A stretch of 64,000 nucleotides of DNA, taken from contig CM077667.1 of assembly GCA_039707655.1 (NCBI GenBank), positions 418,915,409 to 418,979,408 of the forward strand, written 5' to 3'. The translations under genes and the position numbers were made by a program. Below, one piece after another: positions 46,420 to 58,590 of this stretch (its first letter is position 1; every line of letters begins with the position of its first letter). This DNA comes from Elymus sibiricus (Eukaryota > Streptophyta > Magnoliopsida > Poales > Poaceae). The notes under the pieces were generated by a model. The model did not search any database, was not told the origin of the DNA, and was given only the letters and a program-made list of their open reading frames with translations.

Positions 46420-48151
46420 AGGCCCCCGAGCCATCCAGCAGCTCAGAGCCTCTCCTCCTATCCTCAGAACCTCGCCACGCTCATCAGAAGGACTCGGGAG
46501 GGTCTTCTTCCTCACCTCCGGCCGCCCCGATCCGCTTCGGGCTCTGGCAAAATTCTTCCTGGTGAGCGCATCCCCGCAGCCCAACTTCGGTCAGCAACCT
46601 CCTAGTCCACCACCTCTTCTAACCCGAGCGTCAATTTGGTGTTGGCAGCCCCCTCCGGTGAGATCCATCATCACCCGACGCCGCCGTCCGCTGGAGAGGA
46701 AGTGGCCGTCGCCGTGGTGCTCTCCGACGTCTCCTTCCACCACCCACCGGCGCGGAATTGTCCCGTGAGTGCAACCATCCCCTTTCCCTCCTCTAGATCG
46801 CCGTCGATCGTCGCCGGCGTTCACCGTTGACTACGGGCGCCGGTGAGCTCTATTTAAACCTGACGGGTGGGACCCCCTCGTCAACCTTTGTTCTTATTTT
46901 CGAACCGTTTTCTGAAGACGCCTTCGGGCAGAATGCGTTTCCCCCTCTGTTTGGCGTACTTCTCCCGAAACGTTTTCGGTTTTAAGCAGACTAGCCCCTG
47001 GAATTCTTTCTGTTTCTAACAGATTGGTCCCTGGACTAAAACCTTTGTATCTTTTAAACCAAAGATGATTTTGAGATGATTCTTTTTCTGTCATCTTTAT
47101 TTTTCTGTCTAGTTTTTAATCATATTTATTTGAAAAATATTTGGGACAACTTTTGTGCACGCACGGTATTTACGTTAGTATTCGAATATCTGTATATCGT
47201 AGATACCGAAGGGGGAGACGGTGCCGTCAACTTCGCCGAGCTAGACTCCGACTACTCCAAACCAGGCAAGCATGTTTGAACCTTTGATATGATGAGTGTT
47301 TTTCATGTTTGCTTGAGTGGTTATTCTCATGACATGTTATATAAGCATATGATGAATGTTATATTTCATGCATGATAAGTTGCAAGTGAGCTACAAACTT
47401 GATATGATGATGAAACACCCTAGTCATGTGGTGACATGATAGGTTGTAGGCTGGTATTGTTGGAGCATGCCAGTTCTATAACAAAACTGTTTAACTCCAG
47501 TATTGACATAGATCGAGTCTTGTCCCCGTTCACCTTCTTTTCGTGCTGCCACATGCTTTCTGCAAAGAATACGGTTTAGTAAGTTGCAAACCTCTTTCCA
47601 TGTACACACCAAATAGAGGGGTCGGGATGAGGGTTCCATGGCCCTGGATTAAAGCCCGTCATCCGGTCAGGGGGCATGGGTGTTTCCGGTTGGGACCAAG
47701 AGGGGGGCACCCCTTAGAGCGCGCGATATAAATTTGATCCCATGCTATTCGAGGTGTTGGCCTCCCCGTCTTAAAGTTTTTCTTGAACGTTGCCTAGGGT
47801 GATACCTGGCATCGGGATGTGAAATGGGTGTGTACTGGTTAGGTGTGTTTTCTTCTAAAATACCGTAGACGGAACTAGTCCTTTGTGACTACTGAAATCC
47901 GTTGGCTGTGGGTAAAGAGTACAACCTCTGCAGAGTCAAAACTATTCGAGTAGCCGTGTCCACGGTCAAGGACGTTGGTTGACAGGTCAAGTGTCGGTCT
48001 CAGTGTCAGTCTCTGGAGAACTAATATGTTAAATGAAAGAAGTAAAAACTTGGCTGGATATTATTCCTGTGGATGGACTAACCTGTTTATTATTATGTAC
48101 CGAGTATTCTTTGGGATGGTGCTACCTCCCGGATTACTAATATTTGAATGT

Positions 48152-48600
48152 TGTTATATAAGCCCTTTATGTGATGTCGCTCAGACGTCCGACTATGGCA
48201 TTCTTGTTATTTACTTTTGATATAAGCCCTTTATGTGATGTCGCTCAGACGTCCGACTGTGGCATTCTTGTTATTTACTTTTGATATAAGCCCTTTATGT
48301 GATGTCGCTCAGACGTCCGACTGTGGCATTCTTGTTATTTACTTTTGATATAAGCCCTTTATGTGATGTCGCTCAGACGTCCGACTGTGGCATTCTTGTT
48401 ATTTACTTTTGATATAAGCCCTTTATGTGATGTCGCTCAGACGTCCGACTGTGGCATCCTTGTTATTTACTTTTGATATAGGCCCTTTATGAGATGTCGC
48501 ACCAGACGTCCGACTGTGGCACGTACTATTATTTACATTTCAGTATAAGCCCTTTATGTGGTGTCGCCTCGACGCCCGACTACGGCTTGTTAATTTATTT
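48152..48600 (+). repeat. 64-bp tandem repeat in Tekay-1 LTR
   Basis: The unit contains AAGCCCTTTATGTGATGTCG, then CTCAGACGTCCGACT, then GTGGCATTCTTG. AAGCCC landmarks at 48162, 48226, 48290, 48354, 48418 and 48482 give exact 64-bp spacing. A seventh at 48549 is offset 67 bp and degenerate, with further decayed traces to about 48640. The first five units are nearly identical, implying recent expansion. Confidence 0.92.
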
Positions 48601-49301
48601 TCACCTTTCGAGGCGTCGCTTCAGACACCCGATCGGTCTTCTTCTATTTTATTGGAATTTCGGGAGGACTACCGCCCGACTTCCTTTTTATTTATTTTGC
48701 TATGCAGATTTAATGCCCTTGTGTGTATTACTTTTCTGCTCTTGTGCATCATGTTTGCATTTGTTATATCTTATGTCCAAACTGTCTTGCGAGTACATTC
48801 AAAGTACTCACCTAGCTTGTTGATTTGGCCAGATGTTGACGAAGGCGATCTTATGGATGAAGAGTACGATAGCGAGTCTGACGCCTAGAGGAGTCCCAGT
48901 CAGTCTCTTGCGATCCTGGAGTTGGTCACTTGTGTTATATACACTTCCGCTACCCAAATAAATCATCGAGCCTCACTCCGACGCTTGATGAGCTGTAAGA
49001 TATTGGAGTCATGTCACCCACTTCACTGTGACATATCCACCGTCGCTTTTTTATTGCGAGTAGTAGTTATGCCACCATATCCATTGTGACATATCCGCCT
49101 TTATGTGTAATATTGGCGTGCATGTAATAAATTGTTGAGCAGCCTCAGCTCAACCCTGTATAATATTAAGTACTACTAGATTTTTGTATCAAGGATCTGT
49201 CTACCAGTAAGAAGGATTTTCTGTACTGGTCTGACTAAAGGGGCGATTTTTCAATAAATGTTTTATTGAAAAACCGGTCCTGACACTTGCGCTCCTGCAC
49301 G

Positions 49302-49620
49302 ATGCGTACGCGGCCGGAAGCAGTCCTAGCACCCCTTAGTAACAAGCGCGATGCTCCATACAACACCACCACTGTCGTACATCTCGTCCTCAGCATCTTA
49401 TACACCTGCCATCCTGGCTACCGCTCGCCGTCTGCCTACCACTGAGGAGTTTGACCAGGTCATTGCTCCTACCCCAGTTAGTGCTGCACCACCTGCCGCA
49501 CCCGCTCCAGCTCCTCAGCCCAGTACTCCGTGTCTAGAGCCTATTCGTGAGGAGGAGGTTGAGTCTCCAGCACCTCTGGGACTTACCCTCGGCAGGGAAG
49601 TTTTCACCATTTCCGACTGA
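49302..49620 (+). pseudogene. Small leader ORF upstream of Tekay-1 gag
   Basis: ATG at 49302 opens MRTRPEAVLAPLSNKRDAPY. A frameshift near 49361-49372 moves to the frame ending LTLGREVFTISD at 49620 (its own ATG is at 49351). Composition is proline/alanine-rich (PAAPAPAPQPS) followed by an acidic motif. It lies between LTR and gag, where the PBS and leader belong. Either it is a decayed leader peptide or an N-terminal gag exon joined by splicing to 49956; neither is demonstrated. Confidence 0.45.
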
Positions 49621-49955
49621 GCACGCCGAGCAGTGTTGTGATGTAGCAGCTTGTATGATATGTTTATATGTACATAGGCTTGGTGAGAAGTAGTTTGTAT
49701 GCGCATCATGTAGGAATGCGGAGAAGTGCACTAGCCTAAATAACATGTCAGGAATGTGTACGCACATCCTGAGTGATGTACTGTATAAATATGGCTTGCT
49801 TGTAAGATATGTACTGTGCGGTCCTTCTCCATGCGCAATCAAATATTTTCTTGAAAAATCTTGGAGTATTTAATTTTCTGCCTTTGCAAAAAAAAAATTT
49901 ATTTTTGCCACACAGATTTCCTCATGTGTTCTGCAAAAATACCCCAGAGTGGAAA

Positions 49956-52900
49956 ATGCCTCGTCCCTGGACCCGTTCCATGCCAAGTCCGCCAGAAGAA
50001 AATTATGATTCACAGACAGGTAACAATTTCACACAGGCACAGTCAAGTCAGCAAGACAGTGAGGCAGCATTTTCTCAAGTATGCCGACTTTATGAGCAAA
50101 GCCAGCAGCAGCATCAAGAAATGGTGAATCATATTATCAATATGGGAAATCACCGCGAACCATACCCGCAGCATTCCAAATTATCTGAGCTACAAAAGAC
50201 ACGTCCCCCAACTTTCTCTCACACTGATAAACCTCTTGAGGCCGATGATTGGCTTCGAGACATTGAGAGGAAATTAATTATTGCACAACGTTCGGACCGT
50301 GAGAAGGTACTTTATGCACCTCACTATCTCACTGGAGCAGCTGCATCGTGGTGGGAAAATTTCCTACACATGCACCCCAATGAAAACAACATCACCTGGG
50401 AGGAATTCAAGGAAAACTTTCGTGGGGCGCACATTCCCAAGAGTGTTATGAAGATCAAGAAAAGGGAGTTTGATGACCTCAAGCAGAGGAGCATGACAGT
50501 GACTGAGTACAATAGTCAGTTTACTCAACTATCTCGCTATGCAAATGAAGAGCGTATGACTGAAAATAAAAAGATGGAAAAATTTCTGGACGGTCTTGCA
50601 CCAGCATTAAATAATCAGCTGGTCGTGCACACCTTCCCAGATTTCAAGACACTTGTGGACAAGGCCATTACACTGGAAAATGAGCGCCGCAACTTGGATG
50701 ATATTCGCAAGCGCAAGAGGGACAAGACTGCTCATTCCCGCAACAACAAGAACAAGAATGATTTCCAGAAAAATGGGGTGAATAAATCCTCAACCAACGC
50801 TCCTCGTCCAAATAAGAATTTTCATGCAAGGGACAAGGAATTTACATACCGCCCAGGCATTACCTGCTTCGCCTGTGGAGAAGAAGGACACTATGCCAAG
50901 CAGTGCCCAAAGCCAAGAAACTCGGCTCCCAAGCCGAACAACAATGGAAATAATTCAGCTCCCAAGCGCAACAACTTCAACCCCAATAACAACCACAGGA
51001 AGGGTCACGTGAACCATGTGACCAAGGATGGAGCCCAGAATGCTCCGGACATCGTACTCGGTACGTTCCCTGTCAACACAATACCTGCCACGGTTTTGTT
51101 TGATTCTGGAGCCTCTCACTCGTTCATTTCCAAGAAATTTGCTTTGCAACATGATTTTCCGATTCTCCCTTTGGAAAATTCAATGACCATCAAGTCCCCC
51201 GGGATTAAGCAAATCACTCAAAGTTACTGCCAAGGTGTGGTTATTGAAATTGAAGGATTGAAGTTTTGGGCGAACCTCATTGTATTAGAAAACAAGGGAC
51301 TGGATGTTATTCTTGGAATGGATTGGCTAACAACAAAAAAGGGTTTTATTGATTGCTACAATCGGACCGTGATTCTCACTCATCATCACGGCAAGACAAT
51401 AAAAGTTGCAGCACTAGAAAGACCAATATCACTCCAACCAAGATTGAACAAAGTGGATATTTCAGAATTAAGTAAAGTTCCAGTAGTGTGTGAATTTCCT
51501 GATGTATTTCCCGAAGAGCTACCAGGTATGCCACCAGACAGGGAAATAGAATTCATCATTGAACTAGCACCTGGCACCACTCCCATTTACAAGAAACCAT
51601 ACAGAATGGCACCATCCGAACTGATAGAATTGAAGAAGCAAATAAAAGAGTTATTAGAAAAAGGTTATATCAGACCCAGCTCGTCACCATGGGGTTCACC
51701 AGTATTATTTGCCAAGAAAAGAGATGGGACACTGAGATTATGTATAGACTATCGAGCACTCAACATGGTCACCATCAAAAACAAATATCCGATGCCACGG
51801 ATAAATGATTTATTTGACCAGCTCGCACAAGCCAAGGTTTTCTCAAAAATTGATTTAAGGTCGGGATATCATCAATTAAAAGTACGGACAGAAGATATTC
51901 ATAAGATAGCATTCACCTCCAGATACGGGTTATATGAATTTACAGTAATGCCGTTCGGACTGACAAACGCCCCCGCATATTTTGTCCACCTCATGAACAA
52001 AGTGTTTATGAAATTTATGGACAAATTTGTTGTGGTGTTCATTGATGATATTTTAGTATATTCCAAGACACCAAAAGAACATGCTGAACATCTCAGAATT
52101 GTACTGGGGGAATTAAGGAAGCATCAATTGTACGCCAAATTCAGCAAATGTGAATTTTGGTTAAAACAAGTTGGTTTTCTAAGCCACGTACTAACCCAAG
52201 AAGGTGTTGCCGTGGACCCAGAAAAAGTCAAGGTTGTACTTGAATGGAAACAACCAGCCAACGTAACTCATATACGAAGCTTTCTGGGAATGGCTGGATA
52301 TTACAGAAGATTTATTGAGGGATTTTCCACCATAGCAAAACCTATGACACAGCTACTCAAGAAAGATAAGAAATTTGTGTGGACTGAAGCATGTGAGAAG
52401 AGTTTTCAAGAGTTGAAGAAGAGATTAACAACAGCCCTAGTATTAATCGTGCCGGACATACACAAAATTTTTGAAATATATTGCGACGCGTCCAGGAAAG
52501 GTCTCGGATGCGTATTAATGCAAGAAGGCAAAGTAGTCGCCTATGCATCCAGGCAACTACGTCGGCATGAAGAAAATTACCCTACACATGACTTGGAATT
52601 GGCAGCTGTTATTCATGCACTCAAAGAATGGAGGCACTTTTTGCTTGGGAATCGTTGTGAAATATATACGGACCATAAAAGTCTCAAATATATTTTCACA
52701 CAGCCAGAACTTAATTTACGACAACGACGCTGGTTGGAATTAGTGAAGGATTATGATGTTGGTATTCACTACCATCCAGGGAAGGCAAATGTCGTGGCAG
52801 ATGCTCTCAGCCGAAACCCAAGCTCGAACAGCGTCAGTCTACAAAACTTAAGACCTGAATTTCAACGTGAATTTGCAAAACTCAACAAGGTTTTAGTCAC

Positions 52901-54399
52901 AGAAGGCACTGTGGCAAATTTGGAAATACAGCCAACCTTGATGGAACAAATTAAAGAAGCTCAGCACGGACACCCCAGCATCGAAGGCATAAAAAGAAAA
53001 GTGAGTATGGGCAAGGCCTCAGAATTTTTCATAGATGACAAGGAAATATTATGGTACGGAGACAGGCTATGCGTACCCAATATAGAAGACCTCAAGCAGC
53101 AAATTTTGACCGAAGCCCATACCGCTCCATATTCAATCCACCCAGGAGGAACCAAAATGTACAAGGACATTCAGGAAAAAAATTTGGTGGCACAGTATGA
53201 AAAGGGATATAGCCACATTTATTGCATGTTGTGATTCATGTCAGCGCATTAAAGCCAAGTACCAAAAACCAGCAGGACTATTACAACCAAACAGGATACC
53301 TGAATGGAAATGGGATGAAATTGGAATGGATTTTATTGTCGGACTACCTAGGTCACGACACGGAAATGATGCCATATGGGTCATCACCGATAGATTAACC
53401 AACGTGGCACATTTTATTCCAGTAAAGACAACTCACACCACACAGAAGCTCGACAGGCTTTATCTTGCCCGTATTATTTGTCTACATGGGGTTCCAAAGA
53501 CTATAATATCCGACAGAGGTACTCAATTCGTCTCCAGATTTTGGGATCACCTACAACAAGCTCTGGGAACTCAGCTAGTATTCAGCACCGCATACCACCC
53601 ACAGACTGGAGGACAAACTGAACGTGTGAACCAGATTCTAGAGGACATGCTGAGAGCATGTGTTCTCACCTATGGAACCAGTTGGGAAGAAAGCTTACCA
53701 TACGCCGAGTTCGCGTACAACAACAGTTACCAAGCCAGTCTACAAATGGCACCTTTTGAAGCCTTGTATGGGCGAAGATGCCGTACTCCTCTTAATTGGT
53801 CAGAGACCGGAGACAGCCGTATCTTCGGCCCAGACATGCTCAAGGAAGCTGAGGAAAAAGTCAAACTAATCAGGGACTGACTCAAGACAGCCCAGAGCCG
53901 ACAAAAGAGTTATTATGATCAAAAGCATCGTGAAGTCAGTTTTGAACCAGGTGAATATGTATACCTTCGGGTATCCCCAATGAGAGGCTTGCAAAGATTC
54001 AAAGTTAAAGGGAAGCTGGCACCACGATTTATTGGACCCTTCTGTGTAGTTGCACGAAGAGGCACAGTGGCCTACCAGCTAGACCTACCTGAAGAACTGT
54101 CAGACGTCCATGACGTGTTCCACATCTCACAGTTACGGAAATGTGTGAGCAACCCAGAGAAGCATGTATCTCATGAGGACATTGACATTCAACCAGACCT
54201 TACATACAGGGAGCGTCCAATCAAAATATTGGAGGAGTCTGAAAGGAGAACCCGTCAGAAGACGATCAAATTTTTCAAGGTTCAATGGAGCAATCACACA
54301 GAGGATGAAGCAACATGGGAAAGGGAGGACTTTCTTCGGGCAGAGCACCCACACCTATTTGAGGATCAGCTGAAATCTCGAGGACGAGATTTTTCCTAA
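49956..54399 (+). pseudogene. Tekay-1 gag-pol polyprotein (chromovirus), two lesions
   Basis: Start chosen at 49956 ([16 protein letters not shown]); the open frame reaches back to 49809 but that part looks untranslated. Residues from this start: gag with [16 protein letters not shown] knuckle [14 protein letters not shown] near 304; protease DSGAS near 383; RT with FIDD (not YIDD) near 695-698; RNase H with D near 844; integrase with zinc-binding His/Cys and DRGTQF, GQTERVNQ; and a C-terminal chromodomain (IKFFKVQWSNHTEDEATWER). Lesions: a frameshift in the A-run near 53176-53184 at the start of integrase, and a TGA at 53878 where CGA would keep the frame. Otherwise it appears full length. 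Confidence 0.93.
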
Positions 54400-54411
54400 G
54401 GGGGTAGGTGT
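54398..54411 (+). other. Tekay-1 polypurine tract
   Basis: AAGGGGGTAGGTGT immediately precedes the 3' LTR start TGTAACACTCC and begins at the gag-pol stop codon region. Confidence 0.85.
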
Positions 54412-57115
54412 TGTAACACTCCAAAAAATTTGATTTGGTTTTATCAAATTCTTTATAGGATTTGGAGGGAGTTATTTGAATTTTTCTAAAAAGACTCTCC
54501 TTCTCAAAACTTTTAATGACCAATCTTTTATGAAACCTTCTCAATCTTGATTCTAGTCTTGAAGGTTTTATAACATGTGTTGGTCCAACACATATGCTCT
54601 TGGGTTATTTTGCTATTCCTTTTATTAAAAGGAATTTCTATGATATTGGATTTCTTTTTCCCTATCTAAGAATACTTCTAAGCTACTCTCTTGCCCTAAC
54701 CTTCATTTCAAATTTTTCTTCCCAAAACCTTCCTCCCTACTTTGGGTCAAGCCAAGCATGTCATTCTAGCAAGCCCCAACCTCTTTTAAATCTTATTTCT
54801 ATTTATTTTATACTCAAATCATTTTCTGTCTTTTATTTGGACCCTTGGGATTTACAAAGGAAGTGTCAAATTCCTTTGAGCATTGACCCCAAGAAAATTA
54901 TCCTAGTTTCCCTTTAGTACCCTCAACCTAGTTCCATCAAGGGCTGCTGGTGCACAGTTCAAATATTTCAAAAATTGTTTACAGCAAGTTTGGACCAGAT
55001 TTGCTATTTTTGGTGAAATTCATTCTTTTCCTTCCCCATAAATTCTGAGAAAATTCATGAAGTCTCCGGATGCAGCAAGAGACCTCCCCTCCAAGTTTCA
55101 TCTCTAGATAATTTTTCCACGTGCGTCAATCGTTTCATCGAGCAGTTGGCGTGCACTGTTTCAGTCAAAGATTCAGAGTTCAGTGTTAAAGCTTCAGTGT
55201 CAGTGTCGTTTTCTTCAGAGCTTCGGCGTCAATCTCGCCAGTAATTGCAGTGGCGCCATGCTCCCTGTTCCTCCTTCTTATCCAGTGGCCGCACGGTCGG
55301 TTGGCGTCTTCCCCTGGTCGCCGGTGAGCTGGTAGGGGTACAGCGTCCCCGTGAGCGGCGGCAGCAATGCCCGCTGCGGTCGCCAGAGAGCTCAGCAAGT
55401 AGCGGCGCCGTCCAGCACCGCCCGCACCACCCAGAGCCTCCGTGTGGCCGTCCTCTCCGCTGTGCGCACTGCAGAACCGTCGCCGTGGCCTGAGAAGCAC
55501 AGAGCACGCTCTCTGCCGCCGACGTGCCCGTGAGCACCGTTCCGTCGAGCCGTGGAGTATCGCCCAAGTTAGACCCAGCTTAAGCCAAAAATGGAGCCGG
55601 CAGACCAATCCGAAGCTGCCCCGTCGCCAGAATCCTTCGTTCGATCACCTCCTCGCCGTAATTGATCGCCGGAGTAATCCCGCTTGCGGCACCCCCTCGC
55701 CCGCCTATAAATAGGAGGCCCCCGAGCCATCCAGCAGCTCAGAGCCTCTCCTCCTATCCTCAGAACCTCGCCACGCTCATCAGAAGGACTCGGGAGGGTC
55801 TTCTTCCTCACCTCCGGCCGCCCCGATCCGCTTCGGGCTCTGGCAAAATTCTTCCTGGTGAGCGCATCCCCGCAGCCCAACTTCGGTCAGCAACCTCCTA
55901 GTCCACCACCTCTTCTAACCCGAGCGTCAATTTGGTGTTGGCAGCCCCCTCCGGTGAGATCCATCATCACCCGACGCCGCCGTCCGCTGGAGAGGAAGTG
56001 GCCGTCGCCGTGGTGCTCTCCGACGTCTCCTTCCACCACCCACCGGCGCGGAATTGTCCCGTGAGTGCAACCATCCCCTTTCCCTCCTCTAGATCGCCGT
56101 CGATCGTCGCCGGCGTTCACCGTTGACTACGGGCGCCGGTGAGCTCTATTTAAACCTGACGGGTGGGACCCCCTCGTCAGCCTTTGTTCTTATTTTCGAA
56201 CCGTTTTCTGAAGACGCCTTCGGGCAGAATGCGTTTCCCCCTCTGTTTGGCGTACTTCTCCCGAAACGTTTTCGGTTTTAAGCAGACTAGCCCCTGGAAT
56301 TCTTTCTGTTTCTAACAGATTGGTCCCTGGACTAAAACCTTTGTATCTTTTAAACCAAAGATGATTTTGAGATGATTCTTTTTCTGTCATCTTTATTTTT
56401 CTGTCTAGTTTTTAATCATATTTATTTGAAAAATATTTGGGACAACTTTTGTGCACGCACGGTATTTACGTTAGTATTCGAATATCTGTATATCGTAGAT
56501 ACCGAAGGGGGAGACGGTGCCGTCAACTTCGCCGAGCTAGACTCCGACTACTCCAAACCAGGCAAGCATGTTTGAACCTTTGATATGATGAGTGTTTTTC
56601 ATGTTTGCTTGAGTGGTTATTCTCATGACATGTTATATAAGCATATGATGAATGTTATATTTCATGCATGATAAGTTGCAAGTGAGCTACAAACTTGATA
56701 TGATGATGAAACACCCTAGTCATGTGGTGACATGATAGGTTGTAGGCTGGTATTGTTGGAGCATGCCAGTTCTATAACAAAACTGTTTAACTCCAGTATT
56801 GACATAGATCGAGTCTTGTCCCCGTTCACCTTCTTTTCGTGCTGCCACATGCTTTCTGCAAAGAATACGGTTTAGTAAGTTGCAAACCTCTTTCCATGTA
56901 CACACCAAATAGAGGGGTCGGGATGAGGGTTCCATGGCCCTGGATTAAAGCTCGTCATCCGGTCAGGGGGCATGGGTGTTTCCGGTTGGGACCGAGAGGG
57001 GGGCACCCCTTAGAGCGCGCGATATAAATTTGATCCCATGCTATTAGAGGTGTTGGCCTCCCCGCCTTAAAGTTTTTCTTGAACGTTGCCTAGGGTGATA
57101 CCTGGCATCGGGATG
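54412..57115 (+). repeat. Tekay-1 3' LTR, truncated
   Basis: TGTAACACTCC onward, collinear with 45116-47819. It stops at GGATG, where Tat-3 begins. By eye the two copies differ at only a small number of sites, so Tekay-1 is fairly young. Confidence 0.92.
55705..55715 (+). promoter_or_regulatory. TATA box of Tekay-1 3' LTR
   Basis: CTATAAATAGG, identical to the copy at 46409 in the 5' LTR. In the 3' LTR it could drive transcription into downstream DNA, here toward the Tat-3 insertion. Confidence 0.7.
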
Positions 57116-57653
57116 TGTCGTGGTTTTAACACGGCAGATGTCCGAAGACTTAGGTTCGAGGCCAATGCCATGGTAGTGGACTCAAAGGGGTTGATCGGGA
57201 CGAAGGACACGAGTTTACCCAGGTTCGGCCCCTCAAGTAGAGGTAAAAGCCTACGTCCTGCTTGTGTTGTTTTAACTGGAGTATCGATTACAAGGGAGCG
57301 GATTGCTTGACCTAGTTCTCGATAGCTTGGTTTCTTGTCTAAGCCGCCCCAGGGACTCGCCTTTATATAGGAGGTCAAGGCCCTGGGTTACACGTCGTAA
57401 ACCGTCTTACACAACGTAGTCTATTCTGTCTCTAAGCCGCCTTGCCGTCTTGGGCAAGCCGTCTCCGGGCGGCTTAACCGCCTAGGTCTTCTTACCATCT
57501 TCTGCCTCTGGGCCTCCGCCTTATCCCATCGGGTAAGCCGCCACGCGGCCTGGTCTTCATCTTCCGGCCCACCTTATGGTCTTGGGCTACGAGCCGCCTG
57601 GTATGACCCGGCCCCTCCTGGGCGGGTCTTACTACGGGGTTATATCCCCAACA
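57116..57653 (-). repeat. Tat-3 3' LTR
   Basis: On plus TGTCGTGGTTTTAACACGG to TATATCCCCAACA. On minus a TATA-like stretch lies in CTCCTATATAAAGGCG at about 57358-57372. Its terminus and the CGTCCTGCT block match the solo LTR at 35458-35954. Confidence 0.88.
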
Positions 57654-57664
57654 TTAGGCCCCAG
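57654..57664 (-). other. Tat-3 polypurine-like tract
   Basis: Minus-strand CTGGGGCCTAA directly abuts the LTR start TGTTGGGG. Similar GGGGGCTA-type tracts border Tat-type LTRs. Confidence 0.6.
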
Positions 57665-57902
57665 GTTGATTTGAGCCAACTCATGTCAATCTTCAGCTCA
57701 CTCGACGGCGAGTCTTCATATTCTGTCATCTGAAAAGACAACTTGTAACCCGCCATGACGTCATATCGAATATCCTGAAAAGATTTCATGACGTGTATAA
57801 CGGATCTTTTTATTGAAAGGCCATCCCGAAAATCGAGGCGCCGCGCTCGGTCAGTCATCACTGTGCCTCCCCAATTTTCGTGCGCACTGTTGCCCTTCCA
57901 AC

Positions 57903-57911
57903 TTATAAATA
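57903..57911 (+). promoter_or_regulatory. Putative promoter of the Tat-3 antisense gene
   Basis: TTATAAATAGGGACACGTG is followed by a pyrimidine patch (CCCCTTTTTTTCCTTTCTCC) about 15-30 bp downstream, the usual layout of a plant core promoter. A plausible 5'-UTR intron runs from the GT after CATCCACAAG (about 58099) to TGCCTTTGCAG at 58576, 14 bp before the start codon. It lies inside the retroelement, antisense to its LTR. Confidence 0.55.
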
Positions 57912-58590
57912 GGGACACGTGCACCCCTTTTTTTCCTTTCTCCATCTCCTCTACTGTCGCTGTCGTCTTCTTCCTTCGAGCGACCGCACCTCCAGAGCTC
58001 CGCCTCCGTCAACCGGACCTCGCCGTCGCCCCCGTCACCGGCCGCTGCGTCGACCTGATTGGGACCAGACTCTTCGCCAGCGCGTCCGCATCCACAAGGT
58101 ACTTCCTCCAGCCCTTGTCGGATTCTGCATCTATCCCCATTAGGGTTTCCGAGTTCATTAGTGTTCTTGTGTTCATCCACACCCATAGCCTTGATCCTCT
58201 AACATCATTTCGAATCCCGTAATGTTGTCCGTCCGCCGCGGTGGTACTTGTAATGCCAATGTTTACTTGCTTTTTTGAATCTGTGTAGCAATCTCCACCG
58301 CGTGACAACCATCTGTTCTTCCACTACTTTTTTAGGTCATGAATACATTTTATTTCCTTTGCCCGTAGATCTTGCAACTGATACGACAACATGCAAAACT
58401 TGTTTTTCTGCACTTAGCCAAATTTTCCAGTGTCGCCTTGTCCATCTAACCCGCCATTATGTTTGGCGGCTCTTGATCATTATGCTTTGGCGGTTTAACT
58501 CTTCACCATTATACTGATCACAACTGTCTTATCCATTTAATATTTTTCTAACCCGCCGCACTTCGTGCCTTTGCAGCCTAACCCGCCATT

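Larger units (their letters stand above)
45116..49285 (+). repeat. Tekay-1 5' LTR
   Basis: Starts GGTAACACTCC, where the partner at 54412 has TGTAACACTCC, so the terminal TG is mutated. Ends GGTCCTGACA after an AATAAA-type signal near 49254. A TATA box is at 46409. A 64-bp tandem array lies at 48152-48600. Flanked by CTTGC at 45111-45115 and 49286-49290. The many mid-sized ORFs of 46000-47000 recur identically in the 3' LTR and are not independent genes. Confidence 0.88.
45116..57115 (+). mobile_element. Tekay-1: Tekay/Del chromovirus with nearly complete gag-pol
   Basis: 5' LTR 45116-49285 (4170 bp), internal region 49286-54411, 3' LTR from 54412, truncated at 57115 by Tat-3. The LTRs align over 2704 bp with no net length difference. 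Gag-pol order is gag, CCHC, protease, RT, RNase H, integrase, chromodomain, which defines a chromovirus. No TGGTATCAGAGC primer site is found after the 5' LTR. CTTGC occurs on both sides of the 5' LTR. The remaining 1466 bp of the 3' LTR should lie beyond the window. Confidence 0.9.

Noticed and set aside
48152..48600. Possible CRISPR-like array of regularly spaced repeats
   Set aside because: The whole 64-bp unit repeats, with no unique spacers, in a plant retrotransposon LTR. It is a simple tandem repeat.
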